Assembly (NCBI GenBank): GCA_029979265.1
Contig: JAPOHW010000001.1
Coordinates: 124,001-188,000, forward strand
Direction: 5' to 3'
DNA length: 64,000 bases
Source of the DNA: Actinomycetota bacterium
Lineage (GTDB): Bacteria; Actinomycetota; Acidimicrobiia; Acidimicrobiales; Aldehydirespiratoraceae
Part shown: piece by piece, positions 60,650-64,000 of the stretch
Layout of the letters: every line of letters starts with the position of its first letter
How positions within the stretch are numbered: the stretch's first letter is position 1
Made by a program: the position numbers and the translations under genes
Notes under the pieces: model-generated
The model's database searches: none
What the model saw: only the letters and a program-made list of their open reading frames with translations
Told to the model about the DNA's origin: nothing

Positions 60650-62308
60650 ATGAGTGACACCGACGAGCGACTAGAGGGCTTGGAATCTCGGATCGCTGCG
60701 ATCGAGGCGGCCATCGAGGAACTGCGCGAGCAACGGGCCGCAGCCTCACCGCCACAGCCTGTCGCCACCCAACCGCCTCCTCCCACCGGATCTCCGATCG
60801 TCGTCGACCATCCGCCGGCCCCCACCCGCGCAGCCCTCAGGATTGATTCCGAGGTCCTGTTGAAGTGGGGTGGCGTGGGGCTGGTGGTGCTTGCCGTCGG
60901 GTTCGGCGTCAGCACCGCGATCCAGCGGGGCTGGATCGGACCCCTGCTGCAGCTCGCCGGTGGGTTGGTCCTGGCATTCGGCCTGATCGGGCTGGGCATT
61001 CGGCTCGAGTCGACTCGGCGGGCATGGACACACGCTCTGTGCTCGGGTGGGGTTGCGTCCCTGTTCGTGATCTTCGCGTCGGACCTGTTCCTCGATCAGG
61101 CCAACACCGATGTTGCCTTCACCCTCACCTTCGTGTCCGGTCTCGTCGGTGTCGGGGTCGCCCGGTTGGTTCGGTCGGAGTGGGTGGGCATCGTCACGCT
61201 GCTCGCCGGCGTGATCGGGTGGCTCGTGATCGGCGAGGGGCAACCGCCGTTCATGGACTCGGGCGCCGCCTTTGTCGCTGCGCTCGTGGTGCTCACGGCG
61301 GTCGCGATCGAGCGGCAGTGGTTCGGTCTGCGGGCGGTCACGGGTCTGGTCGGGCTCATCGGTGGCCTGGCCCTCGCCATGGCAGCCGACACCGACGTCG
61401 AGTACACCGCAGCCATGGTGGCGGCCGGTCTCGTGGCCGTGATCCTTCTCGTCGTGCCCAGCTTGGGTGACGAGATGCCGCCGTGGCGCCAGATCGAGTT
61501 CCGAGTGCCGACCCTCCTCGCTCCGTGGGCGTGGCTCGTCATCGCCTCGTCGTTCATCGACGATTTCGACACCGAGGCGGGCCTCGTCGCCTTCGCCGTT
61601 GCCGCTGTCGTCGTCGGGTTTGTCGCCGCGTTCCGCGACCGGCTCCTGGCGATTCACCTTGCTGCACTCGTGGTGGGTGCCAGCGTGACCGTCACGATCG
61701 GTGTCGGGGCGACGCTGTCGACCGAGGTCGCCTGGGTCGCTGTTGCCGTCCAGGGGGTCGGTCTTCTGGTGTTGCGCCGGATCATGCCAGGCGGCTGGCT
61801 GCTCGCTGTGAACGCCGGGGCATTGCTCGTTGCGGCAGCGATCAGCGTCTTCGTCAGTGCCGAGTATGCATGGCGAAACGATGCGCCCATCGGCGACGAT
61901 CTGGCCAACCTCGCCGTCATCATCGCCCTCGGTGTCGCCGGCTGGATCGCAGGCCGTCTCGAAGTTCGAGCCGTCGCCGGCTTCGTCGTGCTGGGGCTGT
62001 CACTGCTGTGGCTCGGCTCCGTGCTCGTCCACCTCCCCCAGGGGCAAGCGATCGTGTCGCTGTCGTGGGCCGTCGTCGGGGTGGCGATCCTCGTCGCCGG
62101 CGCGGTGCGAAAGATCCCGCAACTCGGCAATGTCGGGCTCGGCGTCCTCGCCCTCACCGTCGGCAAACTGCTCCTCGTTGATATGGCCGAAGTCGATGCG
62201 CTGTGGCGGGCCGGTCTGTTCCTCGCCGTGGGTCTCTCGCTGCTGCGACTCGGGTTCCTGCTGCCGCGCTGGACCGATGCCACCGCTGCGACGACGACCG
62301 AGCCCTAG
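60650..62308 (+). CDS. DUF2339 multi-pass membrane protein
   Basis: A 552-residue protein. A short coiled coil at residues 5-35 (LEGLESRIAAIEAAIEELRE) and a Pro-rich linker are followed by about 16-18 hydrophobic helices, the typical DUF2339 arrangement, with WGGVGLVVLAVGFGVSTAIQ at the first helix and GLGVLALTVGKLLLVDMAEVDALWR near the end. Function unknown; it probably sits in the inner membrane. AGGAGGG lies 6 bases before ATG 60650; the in-frame ATG 60629 is less well placed. Confidence 0.8.
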   Translation: MSDTDERLEGLESRIAAIEAAIEELREQRAAASPPQPVATQPPPPTGSPIVVDHPPAPTRAALRIDSEVLLKWGGVGLVVLAVGFGVSTAIQRGWIGPLLQLAGGLVLAFGLIGLGIRLESTRRAWTHALCSGGVASLFVIFASDLFLDQANTDVAFTLTFVSGLVGVGVARLVRSEWVGIVTLLAGVIGWLVIGEGQPPFMDSGAAFVAALVVLTAVAIERQWFGLRAVTGLVGLIGGLALAMAADTDVEYTAAMVAAGLVAVILLVVPSLGDEMPPWRQIEFRVPTLLAPWAWLVIASSFIDDFDTEAGLVAFAVAAVVVGFVAAFRDRLLAIHLAALVVGASVTVTIGVGATLSTEVAWVAVAVQGVGLLVLRRIMPGGWLLAVNAGALLVAAAISVFVSAEYAWRNDAPIGDDLANLAVIIALGVAGWIAGRLEVRAVAGFVVLGLSLLWLGSVLVHLPQGQAIVSLSWAVVGVAILVAGAVRKIPQLGNVGLGVLALTVGKLLLVDMAEVDALWRAGLFLAVGLSLLRLGFLLPRWTDATAATTTEP

Positions 62309-62323
62309 CCTCGGCCTGGCTCG
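62299..62323. terminator. Weak hairpin between convergent genes
   Basis: CGAGCC (62299-62304) pairs with GGCTCG (62318-62323) across the 19-base gap between convergent stop codons. No T-run is present. Confidence 0.25.
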
Positions 62324-62327
62324 ACGA

Positions 62328-63593
62328 TCACCTGACCGGATAGCGGGTTCTCGGTTCGTCGACGATCGCCTGGTACACGACGCTGCGGAAGTCACGGTCG
62401 GGACTGGTCATACCGGTCATGTATTGACTCATGAACACAGCCACCAGTTCCTCGGCAGGGTCGACCCAGAAATACGTCTTCGCAGCACCGGCCCAACCGA
62501 ACTCACCGACCGAACCAGGACCTTTGAACTGGCCGACATCGACCATCACTCGGCTGCCGAGACCGAAGCCCATCCCGGGGACCGGGAGACCGAGCAACTT
62601 GTAGGGCAGGAGCTCGGCCGGGGTGTGGTTGGTGTGCATCAGTTCGAGCGTCTTGCGGCCCAGGATCTGTTCGCCGTCGAGTGAGCCGCCGTTGCACAGC
62701 ATCTGAGCAAAGCGGTGATAGTCGCCGATCGTCGAGAACAAGCCGAGCCCACCCCGCTGGAACACGTCGGGCTGATCGGTCGGGTACGTGCCGGACACAT
62801 CGCGGCGCTGGTTGTCGCCGTTCATCCCCGCCGCGATCAGGTCGGCGGTGGTGTGGCCGGCACCGATCAGATCGGGCAGGCCGTACATCGCAGCGAGCCG
62901 GTCGAGTGAGCCGTCGGCGACGCCGAACCCGGTGTTGACCATGCCGAGCGGACCGAACATCCGCTCGTGGAGAAACTCGCCGAGCGACTGACCGGAGAGC
63001 ACCTCGATCAGGCGACCGGCTACGTCGATCCCGACCGAGTAGTGCCACGTCTCGCCCGGATGGAACGCAAGTGGAAGTGATGCGATGGCATCGACGCACT
63101 CCTCCAGGGTCCGGGTTGCATCGTTCATGATCCGTGCGTCGCGGTAGAGCTCTCCGACCGGGTTGTCGAGCATGAAGTCGTAGGTGAGGCCGGACGTGTG
63201 CATCAACAGATCCCGGATCTCGACCGGACGGGTCGGCGCCACGAGGGTCCCGTCGGCGTGCAACACCTGCTGGTTCGCAAAGGCCGGCAGATACATGGCC
63301 ACCGGGTGCTCCAGCTGGAACCGGCCTTCCTCGTGGAGCAGCATCAGCGCGGTCGACACGATCGGCTTCGTCATCGAATAGATGCGAACGATCGTGTCCG
63401 AGGTCATCGGTAGCCCGGCTTCTCGGTCACGCATGCCCAACTGTGCGGTGTGAACGACCTCGCCGCGGCGGGCGATCAGCGTGGCGAGACCTGCCACCTC
63501 GCCGCTGTCGATGTGTCGTTGCATCGCTGTCACGACCCGCTCCAGCCGCGCCGAACTCATTCCCACATCTTCCGGTGTCACCGTCTCGGTCAC
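62328..63593 (-). CDS. Serine hydrolase of the beta-lactamase/class C esterase family
   Basis: A 421-residue protein of the penicillin-binding-protein-like family. The nucleophile motif S73-M-T-K76 is present, the tyrosine motif reads YSV near 175 instead of YxN, and near 370 GEFGWAGAAKT stands where beta-lactamases have KTG. This pattern is that of EstB-type esterases and lactone or amide hydrolases rather than true beta-lactamases. There is no signal peptide, so it acts in the cytoplasm. The start is GTG 63593, preceded by GGGAGG. Confidence 0.88.
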   Translation of the reverse strand: MTETVTPEDVGMSSARLERVVTAMQRHIDSGEVAGLATLIARRGEVVHTAQLGMRDREAGLPMTSDTIVRIYSMTKPIVSTALMLLHEEGRFQLEHPVAMYLPAFANQQVLHADGTLVAPTRPVEIRDLLMHTSGLTYDFMLDNPVGELYRDARIMNDATRTLEECVDAIASLPLAFHPGETWHYSVGIDVAGRLIEVLSGQSLGEFLHERMFGPLGMVNTGFGVADGSLDRLAAMYGLPDLIGAGHTTADLIAAGMNGDNQRRDVSGTYPTDQPDVFQRGGLGLFSTIGDYHRFAQMLCNGGSLDGEQILGRKTLELMHTNHTPAELLPYKLLGLPVPGMGFGLGSRVMVDVGQFKGPGSVGEFGWAGAAKTYFWVDPAEELVAVFMSQYMTGMTSPDRDFRSVVYQAIVDEPRTRYPVR

Positions 63594-63689
63594 TGCAACC
63601 TCCCTCGTGCGTCGCGGACAGTAGGCGCGTCACCGGACCGGGGCGAACGCAAAGGCCAGAGGCAGTGTCGGGCCCGAGTTGCTCGGCCG

Positions 63690-63695
63690 TACCAT
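63690..63695 (+). promoter_or_regulatory. -10 element of probable leaderless promoter for the Ddn-like gene
   Basis: TACCAT, 6 bases before ATG 63702. Confidence 0.5.
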
Positions 63696-63701
63696 CGTCC
63701 C

Positions 63702-64000
63702 ATGCCGTCGGACCACTTCTTCACGACCATGAACCGCATGCACCGGATCGTGCGGGGGATCACGTTCGGGAAGGTCGGATGGACTGCTGCCAACATGCCG
63801 GTTCTCGAGTTGACCACGACCGGTCGCACGTCGGGCGAGCCCCGCACCGTGCTGCTCACTGCGCCGATCACGATGGGTGAGTCGCTCGTGGTCATCGCCA
63901 GCAAGGGCGGTCACCCGACCCACCCGGCCTGGTACCTGAACCTTGTTCGCGACCCGAACGTTCTCGTGACGACACAGGGCGGTACCCGTCGGATGTTGGC
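63702..64000 (+). CDS. Deazaflavin (F420)-dependent nitroreductase family protein, 3' end cut by window
   Basis: The first ~99 residues of a Ddn/FDOR-A type protein. The stretch MPVLELTTTGRTSGEPRTVLL followed by LVVIASKGGHPTHPAWYLNLVRDPNV is the F420-binding hallmark of the family. It should use reduced F420 to reduce a quinone or other electrophile. The C-terminus is beyond the window. It is divergent from the serine hydrolase. Confidence 0.9.
   Translation, partial: MPSDHFFTTMNRMHRIVRGITFGKVGWTAANMPVLELTTTGRTSGEPRTVLLTAPITMGESLVVIASKGGHPTHPAWYLNLVRDPNVLVTTQGGTRRML

Noticed and set aside
62328-63593. Beta-lactamase resistance gene
   Set aside because: Motifs two and three (YSV, WAGAAKT) differ from true class C enzymes and there is no signal peptide, so an esterase-type hydrolase is the better call.

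Overview
The window is high-GC, densely packed bacterial DNA with almost every gene on one of two strands in short, translationally coupled runs (many ATGA or GTGA start/stop overlaps). Several F420-type enzymes are present (three LLM-class flavin/F420 oxidoreductases and a Ddn-type protein), together with MpaB-like and DUF427 proteins, 13E12-type HNH protein, CaiB/BaiF CoA-transferase and a LexA box of the CGAAC-N4-GTTCG kind. This combination points to an actinobacterium; the gene mix resembles Acidimicrobiia such as Ilumatobacter-like lineages, but that placement is inference from gene content only. No rRNA, tRNA, insertion sequence or CRISPR array was seen.

Region by region. 1-2.9 kb: the end of a branched-chain amino acid-type (HAAT) ABC substrate-binding protein, a UUCG hairpin, then LivF- and LivG-type ATPases. 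2.9-10.7 kb: a phenylacetate degradation cluster paaZ-A-B-C-D-E-K in one direction, with paaI and a MarR-type regulator converging on it. 10.7-17.8 kb (minus strand): an XPB-like helicase, a CoA-transferase, two zinc-type alcohol dehydrogenases, an acidic coiled-coil protein and an MFS exporter. 17.9-20.9 kb: a putative Fe(II)/2-oxoglutarate oxygenase, an LLM oxidoreductase and an enoyl-CoA hydratase. 20.9-21.3 kb is the largest gene-free gap and holds a row of hairpins, two with CCCCCC loops. 21.3-26.4 kb: Gfo/Idh/MocA oxidoreductase, S9 peptidase, DUF1214-like protein, SDR. 26.4-29 kb: a molybdate operon, regulator-modA-modB-modC. 29-31.5 kb: MscS channel and PhyH-type dioxygenase. 31.7-36.8 kb: two very large fused transport genes, LivH-LivM-LivG in one chain and MFS-LivF in another. 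36.9-47.6 kb: nitroreductase, APH-like kinase, SDR, three amidohydrolases, two LLM oxidoreductases, an alpha/beta hydrolase and an Lrp regulator, which look like an uncharacterised catabolic neighbourhood. 47.5-52.1 kb: three MFS genes. 52.2-55 kb: SOS-type HNH protein and a secreted protein/lipoprotein pair. 55-64 kb: a giant BNR-repeat protein, NYN nuclease-like protein, MpaB-like oxygenase with DUF427, DUF2339 membrane protein, a serine hydrolase and a Ddn-like protein cut by the window end.

Two features run through the window. First, at least fourteen genes without a Shine-Dalgarno sequence carry a TANNNT hexamer 6-8 bases before the start codon, the pattern expected of leaderless mRNAs; one of them implies an ATC start codon. 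Second, intergenic gaps repeatedly hold short tandem arrays (13, 14 or 16-bp units, or hexamers), some of which run into the ends of coding sequences.
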